From positions 310,001 to 374,000 of the forward strand of contig JACKKF010000013.1 in the NCBI GenBank assembly GCA_020637555.1: a stretch of 64,000 nucleotides of DNA, in the 5' to 3' direction. Source of the stretch: Rhodobacter sp. (GTDB taxonomy: Bacteria; Pseudomonadota; Alphaproteobacteria; Rhodobacterales; Rhodobacteraceae). Of the stretch, positions 1 to 8,125 are shown one piece after another; position 1 is the stretch's first letter; the number at the start of each line of letters is the position of its first letter. The notes under the pieces were generated by a model. That model saw only the letters and a list, made by a program, of their open reading frames with translations, did no database searches and was not told the origin of the DNA. A program made the translations under genes and the position numbers.

Positions 1-89
1 TTGCCACGTCATCGCAGCAAATCCCGCCCTGCGGCGCAATGCTCCCGACCGATGGAGGCGCGAAAACGACTTGCGGTGTCGCCAGTCGC

Positions 90-608
90 TCAGTGGCCGA
101 AGTCGGCAGGCCCCATCTGGCCGTCGCCGTTGCGGTCAAGATCGGCAAAGAGGCGCTCGGTCGCGGCATCCCATTCCGCGCGTGTGATCACGCCGTCCTG
201 GTCGGTATCGGCATAGGCGGCCGTCATCGCGGCATGAATGCGCGGCCCCGGGCCGCGCTGGCCGCCGCCCTGACCCATGCCCTGCCCCTGCCCGTGACCC
301 TGACCCATGCCCTGGCCCTGCCCTTGCCCGTGACCCTGCCCACCGTGGTTGACTTCCTGCATCCCCGCGATGGTTTCGGCCATGTTGGTCTGCTCGTCCG
401 CATCGATCGCGCCGTCGCCGTTCAGGTCGAACATCTCGAACTGGTCGCCGCGGCGGGTGGCGAAATCGTCACGGGTCACCGTCCCGTCGCCGTTCATGTC
501 CCATTCAGACACGAATTCCATCATCTGACCGCCCCGTTGGGCCACGGCCGGTGTCCCCAGAATGCCGAGGGCCAGGAAAGCGAGAGTCAGGGTTTTTGCA
601 GTGGTCAT
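90..608 (-). CDS. Secreted EF-hand calcium-binding protein with Gly/Gln/His-rich linker
   Basis: This is a 172-residue predicted periplasmic or secreted calcium-binding protein. A signal peptide (residues 1–24, ending AVAQ) precedes four EF-hand loops at about residues 37–48 (DMNGDGTVTRDD), 61–72 (DLNGDGAIDADE), 134–145 (DTDQDGVITRAE) and 158–169. The pairs are separated by a low-complexity linker (about 88–118) made almost only of Gly, Gln, His and Met, encoded by an imperfect DNA repeat at about 265–350. I chose the ATG at 608 because GGAGG lies just upstream and the signal peptide begins there; a longer frame to 743 has no signal sequence. The binding-loop acidic positions are intact. The target is unknown. 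His and Met in the linker could also bind metal, which is inference. Confidence 0.85.
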   Translation of the reverse strand: MTTAKTLTLAFLALGILGTPAVAQRGGQMMEFVSEWDMNGDGTVTRDDFATRRGDQFEMFDLNGDGAIDADEQTNMAETIAGMQEVNHGGQGHGQGQGQGMGQGHGQGQGMGQGGGQRGPGPRIHAAMTAAYADTDQDGVITRAEWDAATERLFADLDRNGDGQMGPADFGH

Positions 609-766
609 GCGCGGATCCTCCGTTGTTCGCAGATATTCCACGAATGGAATTTGTATTTCCGTCGCAGGTTTTTTCCGGTCGCGCAACCCATCCCGCACGC
701 GGTCGAATTGCCGCGGTGACTGCCGGGCGCTATTGAGGGCCACAGACAGGGGGCAAGGGGGCGCGG

Positions 767-1627
767 ATGGCGGTCGTCACCACGAAATCAGCGATGCGCG
801 ACCTCGGCGCCACCTGGCGCGCGGCAGGGCAAGGCGTTGCCCTTGTGCCGATTTCCGGTGTGCCCCATGCCGGGCACCAGGGCCTGATCGCCCGCGCCAG
901 GACCGAGGCCGCGCGCACCGTCGTGTCGATCACCCCGTTCGCGCCGGTCGATCCCGCGAACCGCGATGATGCGGCACTGAACGCGGCGGCCCACGCCCTC
1001 CTGGCGGATGGGGTCGATGCCGTGTTCCTGCCCGATCCCGGCGATGTCGCGCTGCGCACCCTGTCCACCCATGTCGAGACGCCGGACCTGGCGCGCACCC
1101 TGATCGGCAAGCTGCGCCCCGGGCATTACCGCGCCGTGGCGACGCAGATCGCCCGGCTGTTCAACATCGTCCAGCCCGAGGTCGCCTGTTTCGGCGAACA
1201 GGACTATCAGGAACTCTGCGTGATCCGGCAGATGGTGCGCGATCTCGACAGCCCGGTGCGGATCGTCGGCCTGCCGACCCGGCGCGACCCCGACGGACTG
1301 GCCATTGCGCGTCGCAACCATGCGCTCGGACCTCAGGACCGCACCGCGGCGCTGATCCTGTCCAGAACGCTCGCGCAGGCCGCCGAGATGGCGAAAACCG
1401 GCATCACCGCGTCCCGGCTGCGCGCCTGGGTCGCGGCGCAGATCCAGACCGAACCGCGCGCCGACCCGCTGCTGGCCGACATCCGCGATGCCCAGACCCT
1501 GTCCAGCATCGCCGGCCCCCTCGTCGCTCCGGCCGTCATCCTGCTTGCGGTCCGTTTCGGAAAGGTGCTGCTGATCGACCAGGCCATCGTCACGCCCGGC
1601 GATCCCCCGCCCCATCTTTGTGCCTGA
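767..1627 (+). CDS. panC: Divergent pantoate–beta-alanine ligase (PanC family)
   Basis: This 286-residue protein belongs to the PanC family, which joins pantoate and beta-alanine using ATP in pantothenate synthesis. Family landmarks are visible: the HIGH-like PHAGH (H34, H37), PGHYRAVAT, FNIVQP and the VGLPTRRDPDGLA segment. Several residues that define the active site are changed. The usual VNPxQF stretch is replaced by ITPFAPVD (about 55–62), GEKD is GEQD (Lys to Gln at 145), and SSRN is ARRN (181–184). The C-terminus ends inside a dispersed intergenic repeat. An AGGGGG Shine–Dalgarno precedes the ATG. No panB is next to it. It may be a paralogue with altered or lost activity, and the organism may carry a second, canonical panC. 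Confidence 0.75.
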   Translation: MAVVTTKSAMRDLGATWRAAGQGVALVPISGVPHAGHQGLIARARTEAARTVVSITPFAPVDPANRDDAALNAAAHALLADGVDAVFLPDPGDVALRTLSTHVETPDLARTLIGKLRPGHYRAVATQIARLFNIVQPEVACFGEQDYQELCVIRQMVRDLDSPVRIVGLPTRRDPDGLAIARRNHALGPQDRTAALILSRTLAQAAEMAKTGITASRLRAWVAAQIQTEPRADPLLADIRDAQTLSSIAGPLVAPAVILLAVRFGKVLLIDQAIVTPGDPPPHLCA

Positions 1628-1642
1628 AATATCCTGCGGGGG
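1611..1642. repeat. Dispersed intergenic repeat, copy 1 (start)
   Basis: The core cccatctttgtgcc-t-gaaatatcct followed by a G-run recurs almost exactly at 4404–4434. This copy covers the last codons and stop of the panC-like gene. Behind it lie G/C hairpins: AGGGGGC/GCCCCCT around 1660–1682, then a perfect 9-bp stem at 1683–1704. It sits between convergent genes and could act as a two-way terminator. Confidence 0.6.
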
Positions 1643-1682
1643 TGAATTCGCGCAGCGAAGAGGGGGCGCAAAGCCCCCTGCC

Positions 1683-1704
1683 GCGCGGCGCGCCAGCGCC
1701 GCGC
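1683..1704. terminator. Perfect 9-bp hairpin between convergent panC-like and M3 peptidase genes
   Basis: gcgcggcgc and gcgccgcgc flank the loop gcca. A further 7-bp stem (GCGGCAT/ATGCCGC) follows at about 1722–1740. No long T-run follows either stem, so this is a candidate rather than a textbook intrinsic terminator. Confidence 0.4.
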
Positions 1705-1775
1705 CCGGTCGCCCGAGGGCTGCGGCATGGAATGCCGCCGGCCGAGGGCGAAACCCGCCCCCGCGGCGCACATCC

Positions 1776-3785
1776 TCAGGCGTCGACCAGGCCCCGACCC
1801 TTGAGCAGCGCCTCGACCCCGGGCATCTGCCCGCGAAAGGCCCGATACAACGTCTCGGCCTCGTCCGATCCGCCGGCCGACAGGATGAAGCGTTCCAGCT
1901 TTTCCGCCGTCGCGGCGTCAAAGGCGTCGCCGGTCTCCTCGAAGGCTTCGAACGCATCGGCGTCCATCACCTCGGACCACATATAGCTGTAATAGCCGCT
2001 GGAATAGCCGTCGCCGGCAAAGACATGGGCGAAATGCGGCGTCGCGTGGCGCATCCGGATCGCATGGGGCATGCCGATCGCCTCCAGAACCTCGGCCTGT
2101 TTCTGCATCGGATCGGCGGGCGGCGGTCCATCGTGGAACGCCAGATCGACCAGCGCCGAGGCGACGAATTCCACCGTCGCGAAACCCTGGTCCCAGGTCG
2201 CCGCACCTTTCAGCCTGGCGCGCAGATCGGCGGGCATCGGCGCGCCGGTCTGCCAGTGGCGCGCGTGCGTTTCGATCACCTCGGGCACCTCCAGCCAATG
2301 TTCGAACAGCTGCGACGGCAGTTCCACGAAATCCCGCGCGACCGAGGTGCCGGAAATGAACCCATAGGTCACGTCCGTCAGCATCCCGTGCAGCGCGTGG
2401 CCGAATTCATGGAACAGCGTGCGCGCGTCGTCCCAACTCAGCAGGGCCGGATCGCTCTTGGCGAAATTGCAGACATTCACCACGACGGGTCGCACCTCGC
2501 CATCCAGTCTGGACTGGTTGCGGAAGTTCGACATCCACGCGCCAGAGCGTTTCGACGATCGCGCGAAATAATCCCCGATGAACACCGCCATATGGCGCCC
2601 GTGGCGGGTGACCTCCCAGGCGCGGGCATCGGGATGATACAGCGGCACCTCCAGCGGTCGGAATTCCAGCCCGAACAGCCGGTGCGCGACATCGAACGCA
2701 GCCGCGATCATCGCGTCCAGGGACAGGTAGGGTTTCAGCGTGGCCTCGTCGAAATCATGCAGCCGGGCGCGCCGTTTCTCGGCGTAATAGCGCCAGTCCC
2801 AGGGTTCCAGCGGGCCGGTGAACCCGTCCGCGTGCAAAAGCGCCTCGATCGCGGCCGCGTCCCTGGTGGCGGCGGCGCGCGCCGGGGCCCAGACCCGCAT
2901 CAGCAGATCGTGCACCTTGTCCGGGGTGCCGGCCATCTCGGGTTCCAGCTTGTATGCGGCGAAACTGGGGTATCCCAGCAGCGCCGCGCGTTCGTGCCGC
3001 AGCGCCAGCGTTTCGGCCGCAATGGCGCGGTTGTCGGTTTCGCCGCCGTTCGCACCGCGCGCCACCCAGGCTTCATAGGCCTTTTCGCGCAGGTCGCGGC
3101 GGGTCGAATACTGCAGGAAAGGCACGATGAGCGAGCGGTTCAGCGTGACGACATGGCCCTCCAGGCCGCGCTCTGTCGCGGCGGTGCGGGCGGTGTCGAC
3201 GACGAACTCCGGCAGACCGGCCAGATCGGTCAGCGGCATGAACCAGTCGCGCTCATCGGCCAGCAGGTTCTGCGTGAACTGCGTGCCCAGGCTGGCCAGA
3301 CGTGATTTGACCGCGGCCATCCGGGCGGCCGCGCCGGGCTCAAGCGCGGCGCCCGCCCGCAGGAACATGCGGTGATAGAGCATCAGCACCCGCGCCTGTT
3401 CCGCCGTCAGGTCCAGGCTGTCGCGGGCTTCCCACAGCGCACGGATCCGGGACCAGAGCGCGGCGTTCGACGTGATCTCGCTGGAATAGGCCGAGAGTTT
3501 CGGCGCCAGGTCCCGCGACAGGGCCTCGCGCGCGGGGTTCGAATCCGACCCTGCCAGATTGTAGAAAATGCCCGAGACACGATCCAGCAACCGGTCCGCC
3601 CGTTCCAGCGCCTCGATGGTGTTGGCGAAGGTTGCGGGCTCGGGATTCCCGGTGATCGCAGCGATGGCGGCGCGCCCCTCGGTCAGGGCCGCGTCAAAGG
3701 CCGGTCCGAAATCTGCGTCCGTGATCGTATCGAAGGGCGGCAGCCCAAAGGGGCCAGTCCAGTCAGTCAGCAGCGGGTTGGTCAT
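1776..3785 (-). CDS. M3 family oligopeptidase / peptidyl-dipeptidase
   Basis: This is a 669-residue cytoplasmic zinc metallopeptidase of the thimet-oligopeptidase family (M3; Dcp/PrlC/OpdA group). The zinc motif HEFGH is at about 459–463, followed by ALHGMLTDV. The C-terminal family signature region (GDGYSSGYYSYMWSEV) is also present. Length is normal for Dcp/OpdA, about 680. The family degrades short peptides released by other proteases and signal peptides. I chose the ATG at 3785 (MTNPLLTDW), which matches the usual N-terminus; an in-frame ATG at 3818 would add 11 residues with no better ribosome site. It is convergent with the panC-like gene and has the isochorismatase-fold gene 57 bases upstream on the same strand. 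Confidence 0.9.
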   Translation of the reverse strand: MTNPLLTDWTGPFGLPPFDTITDADFGPAFDAALTEGRAAIAAITGNPEPATFANTIEALERADRLLDRVSGIFYNLAGSDSNPAREALSRDLAPKLSAYSSEITSNAALWSRIRALWEARDSLDLTAEQARVLMLYHRMFLRAGAALEPGAAARMAAVKSRLASLGTQFTQNLLADERDWFMPLTDLAGLPEFVVDTARTAATERGLEGHVVTLNRSLIVPFLQYSTRRDLREKAYEAWVARGANGGETDNRAIAAETLALRHERAALLGYPSFAAYKLEPEMAGTPDKVHDLLMRVWAPARAAATRDAAAIEALLHADGFTGPLEPWDWRYYAEKRRARLHDFDEATLKPYLSLDAMIAAAFDVAHRLFGLEFRPLEVPLYHPDARAWEVTRHGRHMAVFIGDYFARSSKRSGAWMSNFRNQSRLDGEVRPVVVNVCNFAKSDPALLSWDDARTLFHEFGHALHGMLTDVTYGFISGTSVARDFVELPSQLFEHWLEVPEVIETHARHWQTGAPMPADLRARLKGAATWDQGFATVEFVASALVDLAFHDGPPPADPMQKQAEVLEAIGMPHAIRMRHATPHFAHVFAGDGYSSGYYSYMWSEVMDADAFEAFEETGDAFDAATAEKLERFILSAGGSDEAETLYRAFRGQMPGVEALLKGRGLVDA

Positions 3786-3842
3786 TGCGAGGCTTTCTCG
3801 GAGGATGTCTGTTGCCATAAATGGGTCCGGCGGCCCGGGTTC

Positions 3843-4391
3843 TCAACCGCGCAACCGGGTGCAAAGTGCCCCGGTCTCGGTGAGCTGTGCGAAATCGCCG
3901 TCAAGCAGGGCCATCGTCGCGTCGAACAACGGGCGCGCCGCCATCCGGCCGGGCAGGTCAAAACCCAGAACCGCATCGGTCGGAACGGTCACGCGGAACC
4001 CCAGGTCGCTGGCCGCCCGCACCGTGGTGTTGACGCAAAATCCCGCCACGGCACCGACCACGATCACCTCGGTCACGCCGGCCCCGCGCAGATGGGACTC
4101 GAGCCCGGTTCCGACAAAGGCCGAGGATGTCACCTTCTCGAACACCGCCTCGCCGTCGGCCGCCTCGGCGCAGGCCATCGGGGGATAGCCGGGCGCATCG
4201 CGGTGAAAAGGGCGCGCGGGGTCAAGCTGGCGATGGCGCACATGGATGACCGGCACCCCGACCGCGCGGCATGTCGCCGCCAGGCGTGCGACCGCCGCGC
4301 CGGCATCCGGGTTCACGCAGTCGCGGCCGCGATCCAGCCGGATCTGCATGTCGCGCTGCATGTCCACAATGACCAGTGCCAGGTCCATCAC
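3843..4391 (-). CDS. Cysteine hydrolase, isochorismatase fold
   Basis: This is a 182-residue isochorismatase-superfamily hydrolase. The catalytic triad can be read as Asp in VDMQRD (about residue 10), Lys in FEKVTSSAF (about 86) and Cys in VAGFCVNTT (about 118). A cis-peptide GAVAG motif precedes the cysteine, as in nicotinamidases and related amidases. The substrate cannot be told from sequence; the family includes nicotinamidase, carbamoylsarcosine amidase and ureidoacrylate hydrolase. It lies between argF and the M3 peptidase on the same strand. The repeat with hairpins just upstream probably separates it from argF transcription. The start could be either of the two adjacent Met codons. 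Confidence 0.85.
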   Translation of the reverse strand: MMDLALVIVDMQRDMQIRLDRGRDCVNPDAGAAVARLAATCRAVGVPVIHVRHRQLDPARPFHRDAPGYPPMACAEAADGEAVFEKVTSSAFVGTGLESHLRGAGVTEVIVVGAVAGFCVNTTVRAASDLGFRVTVPTDAVLGFDLPGRMAARPLFDATMALLDGDFAQLTETGALCTRLRG

Positions 4392-4403
4392 GCGTCACCG
4401 CTG

Positions 4404-4434
4404 CCCATCTTTGTGCCGGAAATATCCTCAGGGG
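4404..4434. repeat. Dispersed intergenic repeat, copy 2
   Basis: This copy has the core cccatctttgtgccggaaat followed by atcctc and a G-run, near-identical to 1611–1642. As in copy 1 it is immediately followed by G/C-rich hairpins (4440–4462 and 4475–4495). No third copy was seen in the window. Confidence 0.6.
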
Positions 4435-4439
4435 TATCC

Positions 4440-4495
4440 AAAGGGGGTGGAAAACCCCCTTTGGCGCGGGGGTTCGGGGGGCGCGCAGCCCCCCG
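4440..4495. terminator. Double hairpin downstream of argF
   Basis: Two strong stems lie here: AAAGGGGG (4440–4447) pairs with CCCCCTTT (4455–4462), and CGGGGGG (4475–4481) pairs with CCCCCCG (4489–4495). They end 6 bases from the argF stop codon and belong to the repeat unit that starts at 4404. They probably end argDF transcription. Confidence 0.5.
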
Positions 4496-4500
4496 ACGCC

Positions 4501-5427
4501 TCAGACCCCCAGGCACCAGCGCATGACGGCCTTCTGCGCGTGCAGGCGGTTCTCGGCCTCGTCCCAGATCACCGATTGCGGCCCGTCCATGACCGCCGAT
4601 GTCACCTCGTCCTCGCGATGCGCGGGCAGGCAGTGCATGAACAGCGCGTCCGGCTTGGCCTGCGCCATGAGCCGCTCGTTCACCTGATAGGGCCGCAACT
4701 GGTTGTGGCGGCGTTCCTTGGTGGACTGGCTGTCATGCATCGACACCCAGGTGTCGGTCACCACAAGATCCGCACCCGCCACCGCCAGCGCCGGGTCGCG
4801 CTGGATCTGCACGTCCGATCCCTTGTCGCGCGCGAACCGCACCCATTCGGATTCAGGGTCCAGCGTCGGCGGGCCGGTAAAGGTGAAATCGAATCCGAAC
4901 TGCCCGGCCGCCTGCAACAGCGAGCCGCAGACATTGTTGCCGTCGCCCGACCAGACCACCCGCTTTCCGGCGATCGACCCGCGGTGTTCCTCATAGGTCA
5001 GCACATCGGCCATGATCTGGCACGGGTGGGTGCGGTTGGTCAGCCCGTTGATGACCGGCACATCGGCGTATTCGGCCAGTTCCTGCAACACCGATTCCTC
5101 GAAGGTGCGGATCATGATCAGATCGACATAGCGGCTGAGAACGCGGGCGGTGTCGGCGATCGTCTCGCCATGGCCCAGTTGCATCTCGCTGCCCGACAGC
5201 ACCATCGTCTGCGCCCCCATCTGCCGCGCGCCGACATCGAAGCTGACGCGCGTGCGGGTCGAGGGCTTTTCAAAGATCAGCGCGACCATGCGGCCCTTCA
5301 GCGGCTGATCGTCGTCAGGCTCGGCCTTGGGGCGGCCCAGGCGCGCGGTCTTCATCCGCTTGGCGCTTTCGATCATCGACCTGAGTTCGGTCGCCTCGGT
5401 GGTGTGAATATCCAGGAAATGGGTCAT
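4501..5427 (-). CDS. argF: Ornithine carbamoyltransferase
   Basis: This 308-residue enzyme transfers the carbamoyl group from carbamoyl phosphate to ornithine, giving citrulline in arginine synthesis. Carbamoyl-phosphate binding STRTR is at 56–60 and HPCQ at 134–137; the ornithine/catalytic HCLPAHR motif is near the C-terminus. Length is normal for the anabolic trimeric enzyme. A slightly acidic insertion (about 31–42, KAEPDDD) lies before the STRTR strand. It follows argD on the same strand after 67 bases, an arrangement typical of alphaproteobacteria. Confidence 0.95.
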   Translation of the reverse strand: MTHFLDIHTTEATELRSMIESAKRMKTARLGRPKAEPDDDQPLKGRMVALIFEKPSTRTRVSFDVGARQMGAQTMVLSGSEMQLGHGETIADTARVLSRYVDLIMIRTFEESVLQELAEYADVPVINGLTNRTHPCQIMADVLTYEEHRGSIAGKRVVWSGDGNNVCGSLLQAAGQFGFDFTFTGPPTLDPESEWVRFARDKGSDVQIQRDPALAVAGADLVVTDTWVSMHDSQSTKERRHNQLRPYQVNERLMAQAKPDALFMHCLPAHREDEVTSAVMDGPQSVIWDEAENRLHAQKAVMRWCLGV

Positions 5428-5446
5428 GCGTCACGTCTTTCGGAAA

Positions 5447-5472
5447 CCGGCGAGGGGGGCTCCCCTCACCGG
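5447..5472. other. Intercistronic hairpin between argD and argF
   Basis: ccgg-c-gagggg pairs with cccctc-a-ccgg around the loop ggct, giving 10 bp with one mismatch. It stands about 20 bases upstream of the argF start in the transcribed direction. It may stabilise or attenuate the argD–argF message; no T-run follows. Confidence 0.35.
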
Positions 5473-5494
5473 GCATGGAATGGGGCAGGCAGGG

Positions 5495-6667
5495 TCACTT
5501 GCCCTCGACAGCGGTTGCGGCGGCATCGAGGCGCTGAACCGCCTCGCCGATATCCGCATCGGGGATGTTCAGCGCAGGCAGAAGCCGCAGCACGTTATCC
5601 GCCGCGGGCACCACCAGCAGCCCCGCATCGCGGGCGGCGGCGGTCAGGTCGGTGTTGGGTCGCTTGCATTTCAGCCCCAGCATCAGGCCCATGCCGCGCA
5701 CGCTGTCAAACGTGTCGGGGTGGGCGGCGACCAGCCCCTCCAGCTTCTGCCGCAACAGGCCCGCCTTGCGGCTGACATCCGCCAGAAAGTCGGGGTCCGA
5801 CACGATCTCGGTCACTTTCAGGCCGACGGCACAACCCAGAGGGTTGCCGCCATAGGTGGACCCATGGGTGCCCGCGACCATCCCCGAGGCCGCGTTTTCC
5901 GTGGCCAGAACCGCACCCAGCGGGAAGCCGCCGCCAATGCCCTTGGCGACCATCATGATATCGGGTGCGATGCCGGCCCATTCATGCGCGAACAGCTTGC
6001 CCGTGCGGCCCATGCCGCACTGCACCTCGTCCAGGATCAGCAGCGCGCCGGTCCGGTCGCAGGCGGCACGGATGGCGCGCAGGTCCTCTTCCGGCATCGG
6101 GCGGATACCGCCCTCGCCCTGCACGGGCTCGACCATCACCGCGCAGACGGTGTCGTCCATCGCGGCCTCGAACGCGGCCATGTTGCCCCAGGGCAGGGTC
6201 TTGAACCCCGGCATCAGGGGGCCAAAGCCCTTGATCATCTTTTCCGATCCGGCGGCGGCGATCGCGGCGGTCGACCGGCCGTGGAACGCGCCCTCGAAGG
6301 TCAGGATCGTTTCGCGCGGGGTGCCTTTGTCATACCAGTATTTGCGCGCCATCTTGATCGCCAGCTCGGCCGTTTCGGTGCCCGAGTTGGTGAAGAACAC
6401 GGTATCGGCAAAGGTCTTGTCCACCAGCGCGTCGGCCAGCGCCTGCTGTTGCGGGATCTGGTAAAGGTTCGACACATGCCACAGGTTCTGTGCCTGGTCG
6501 GTCAGGGTCTGCACCAGCGCCGGATTGGCGTGCCCCAGCGCGTTCACGGCGATGCCCGCGCCCATGTCCAGGAATCGGCGCCCGTCGGCCTCGACCAGCC
6601 AGGAGCCTTCGCCCTTCACAAAGGACAGGGGCGCGCGGGAATAGGTGGGCAGAACGGTCGTGATCAT
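5495..6667 (-). CDS. argD: Acetylornithine aminotransferase
   Basis: This 390-residue class-III pyridoxal-phosphate aminotransferase converts N-acetylglutamate semialdehyde to N-acetylornithine; some homologues also act in lysine synthesis as DapC. The cofactor-binding Lys is at about 242 in MMVAKGIGGGFPLG. LILDEVQCGMGRTG carries the Asp that contacts the pyridine nitrogen, and STYGGNPL and the N-terminal GSWLVEADGRRFLD are also typical. The true start is the ATG at 6667 (MITTVLPTYSRAP, after AAGGG); the frame runs upstream to 6838 without family similarity. It is first in the argDF operon, with 226 bases of apparently non-coding sequence upstream. Confidence 0.94.
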   Translation of the reverse strand: MITTVLPTYSRAPLSFVKGEGSWLVEADGRRFLDMGAGIAVNALGHANPALVQTLTDQAQNLWHVSNLYQIPQQQALADALVDKTFADTVFFTNSGTETAELAIKMARKYWYDKGTPRETILTFEGAFHGRSTAAIAAAGSEKMIKGFGPLMPGFKTLPWGNMAAFEAAMDDTVCAVMVEPVQGEGGIRPMPEEDLRAIRAACDRTGALLILDEVQCGMGRTGKLFAHEWAGIAPDIMMVAKGIGGGFPLGAVLATENAASGMVAGTHGSTYGGNPLGCAVGLKVTEIVSDPDFLADVSRKAGLLRQKLEGLVAAHPDTFDSVRGMGLMLGLKCKRPNTDLTAAARDAGLLVVPAADNVLRLLPALNIPDADIGEAVQRLDAAATAVEGK

Positions 6668-6893
6668 TGGGAATACCCTTGGAAGCGAAGGCCCATTCGT
6701 GCCGAAGGCAGGGGGCCAAGTCAATGCGGGTTCAGGGGGGGAGGGTAGGCGGCCTGCGGCGCAGGCATGACCGATCAGACGCAGAAGCGTCGGCGTCGCG
6801 GGCAGAAAGAGGCGAACAAGGCGGTCATGACCGCGCAATAGCGCGGCCCGTGCCTGCTGTCGAGGGGTTTGTGCGCAGCAACCGGGCGGCCGG

Positions 6894-7118
6894 TCAGCCG
6901 CGGGTCAGCGCCATGCGGATCAGCTTTGCCGCCAGCAGCAGAACCGGCGTGGCATGCAGCACCAGGTCGAAAATGTCGATCGGGCGGCTCAAGGTTCCCG
7001 CGGCCAGCATCTTCAGCTTTTCCCACAGGTGCGGTTCGGGAAAGAACGGCGCCAGCCCCAGCGCCAATGCGGCGAGGGCCAGCGGTGCCAGCGGGATGCG
7101 GTCCAGGAGTTCCAGCAT
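6894..7118 (-). CDS. Small conserved membrane protein
   Basis: This 74-residue protein has two hydrophobic segments (about 8–26 and 52–70) joined by a short amphipathic stretch with the conserved-looking EPHLWEKL and RPIDIFDL motifs. It starts at an ATG preceded by AAGGA. From memory, similar 70–75 residue proteins occur across Rhodobacteraceae, often named only RND transporter-like or hypothetical; that name is not supported by a domain. It is probably an inner-membrane accessory protein of unknown role, transcribed toward argD. Confidence 0.7.
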   Translation of the reverse strand: MLELLDRIPLAPLALAALALGLAPFFPEPHLWEKLKMLAAGTLSRPIDIFDLVLHATPVLLLAAKLIRMALTRG

Positions 7119-7371
7119 GGTGCGGGTCCTTGCTTGGGTCGACGATACGACCTGCTAGGCCAGTGTCGCCCTCCCTGCAACCCCCGGGGCCTGCGGCACA
7201 ATCGCCTGTTCAGCGGACTTGCCCAACGGGCGGGCAGGCTTTATCCCGATGAGAGCCTCAGCGGATGACGACCATGCCCGATCTGTCCACATTGCCCCCA
7301 GCGATCCGCCAGCGCCCTGGCGTCGGGGTTCCGGCGCCCCGGTTCGGCTGCGGTTGAGGGCTGACAGGTCG

Positions 7372-8004
7372 ATGGTGCGTGCGCGTTTGTCCTTTCCGGC
7401 GGTTCTGTGGTTTCTGGTGCTGGCCTTTGGTCTGTCCGGCTGCTTCGAGACCGAGCCCCTGACCCAGGCCGCAAGCCGCGGGCTGCAACCCGCGGCGGGC
7501 CCGCCGCAGGCCCGGGTGCTGAACGGGTCGGTGACCGTCGCCGGGCCCGCCGGCTACTGCATCAATGTCGAGGCGACGACCGAAAGCGACATCGAGGCCT
7601 TTGTGCTGCTGGTGCGTTGCCGGCCGACGATGCGCTCCACGCCGGTTCTCAGCGCGACGATCACCGGCCTGCAATCCGACGAAACAAACGACACCCTGCG
7701 CGGGCTGACCGCCTTTCTGCAGACCGCCGCCGGGCGCGCGCAGCTCAGCCGGTCGGGCGATCCGCGCGATGTCGAGGTGCAGGAAGCCACCTATGCCGAG
7801 GGGGCGATCTGGCTGCTGATCCGCGACCAGGGCAACCCCGACAGCTTTGATCAGACCTATTGGCGCGCCATTCTGCCGGTGGCCGGGCGCATCGTCACGC
7901 TGTCCGTTCTGGCCGCGCGGGATCACCCGCTGGACCATGACAGCGGGCTTTCGGTGCTGCGCGGTTTCGTGATGCGGATGCGCGCGGTCAATCCCGCCCG
8001 TTAG
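7372..8004 (+). CDS. Putative lipoprotein
   Basis: This 210-residue exported protein has a clear lipoprotein signal: a positive N-terminus (MVRAR), a hydrophobic core (PAVLWFLVLAFGL) and the lipobox LSGC, with the acylated Cys at about 25. I chose the ATG at 7372 because it gives a compact signal peptide; a frame open to 7219 would bury it. The mature part is a single compact domain, probably alpha/beta, with two cysteines (in GYCINVEAT and VRCRPT) that may pair. I do not recognise the family. It is divergent from the small membrane protein and lies upstream of gpmI. Confidence 0.7.
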   Translation: MVRARLSFPAVLWFLVLAFGLSGCFETEPLTQAASRGLQPAAGPPQARVLNGSVTVAGPAGYCINVEATTESDIEAFVLLVRCRPTMRSTPVLSATITGLQSDETNDTLRGLTAFLQTAAGRAQLSRSGDPRDVEVQEATYAEGAIWLLIRDQGNPDSFDQTYWRAILPVAGRIVTLSVLAARDHPLDHDSGLSVLRGFVMRMRAVNPAR

Positions 8005-8125
8005 ATCGGGTCGCGCACCGGGGTGCCCCCATCGTCAAGCGCGACATCCTGCCGGATCACGGGCTTGGGCATTGCCCCAGCGCGGCGGCGCGCATAGACA
8101 GGCGGCAGGAAACGGAGACCTGCCC

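Noticed and set aside
265..350. Tandem G/C repeat considered as a CRISPR-like or regulatory array
   Set aside because: It lies in frame inside the EF-hand gene and encodes the Gly/Gln/His linker. There are no regular spacers.
788..1957. Long open frame opposite the panC-like gene
   Set aside because: It mirrors the third-codon-position bias of the real gene on the other strand and shows no family similarity or ribosome site. The same applies to many long antisense frames in this GC-rich DNA, such as 22955–25579 and 33200–34765.
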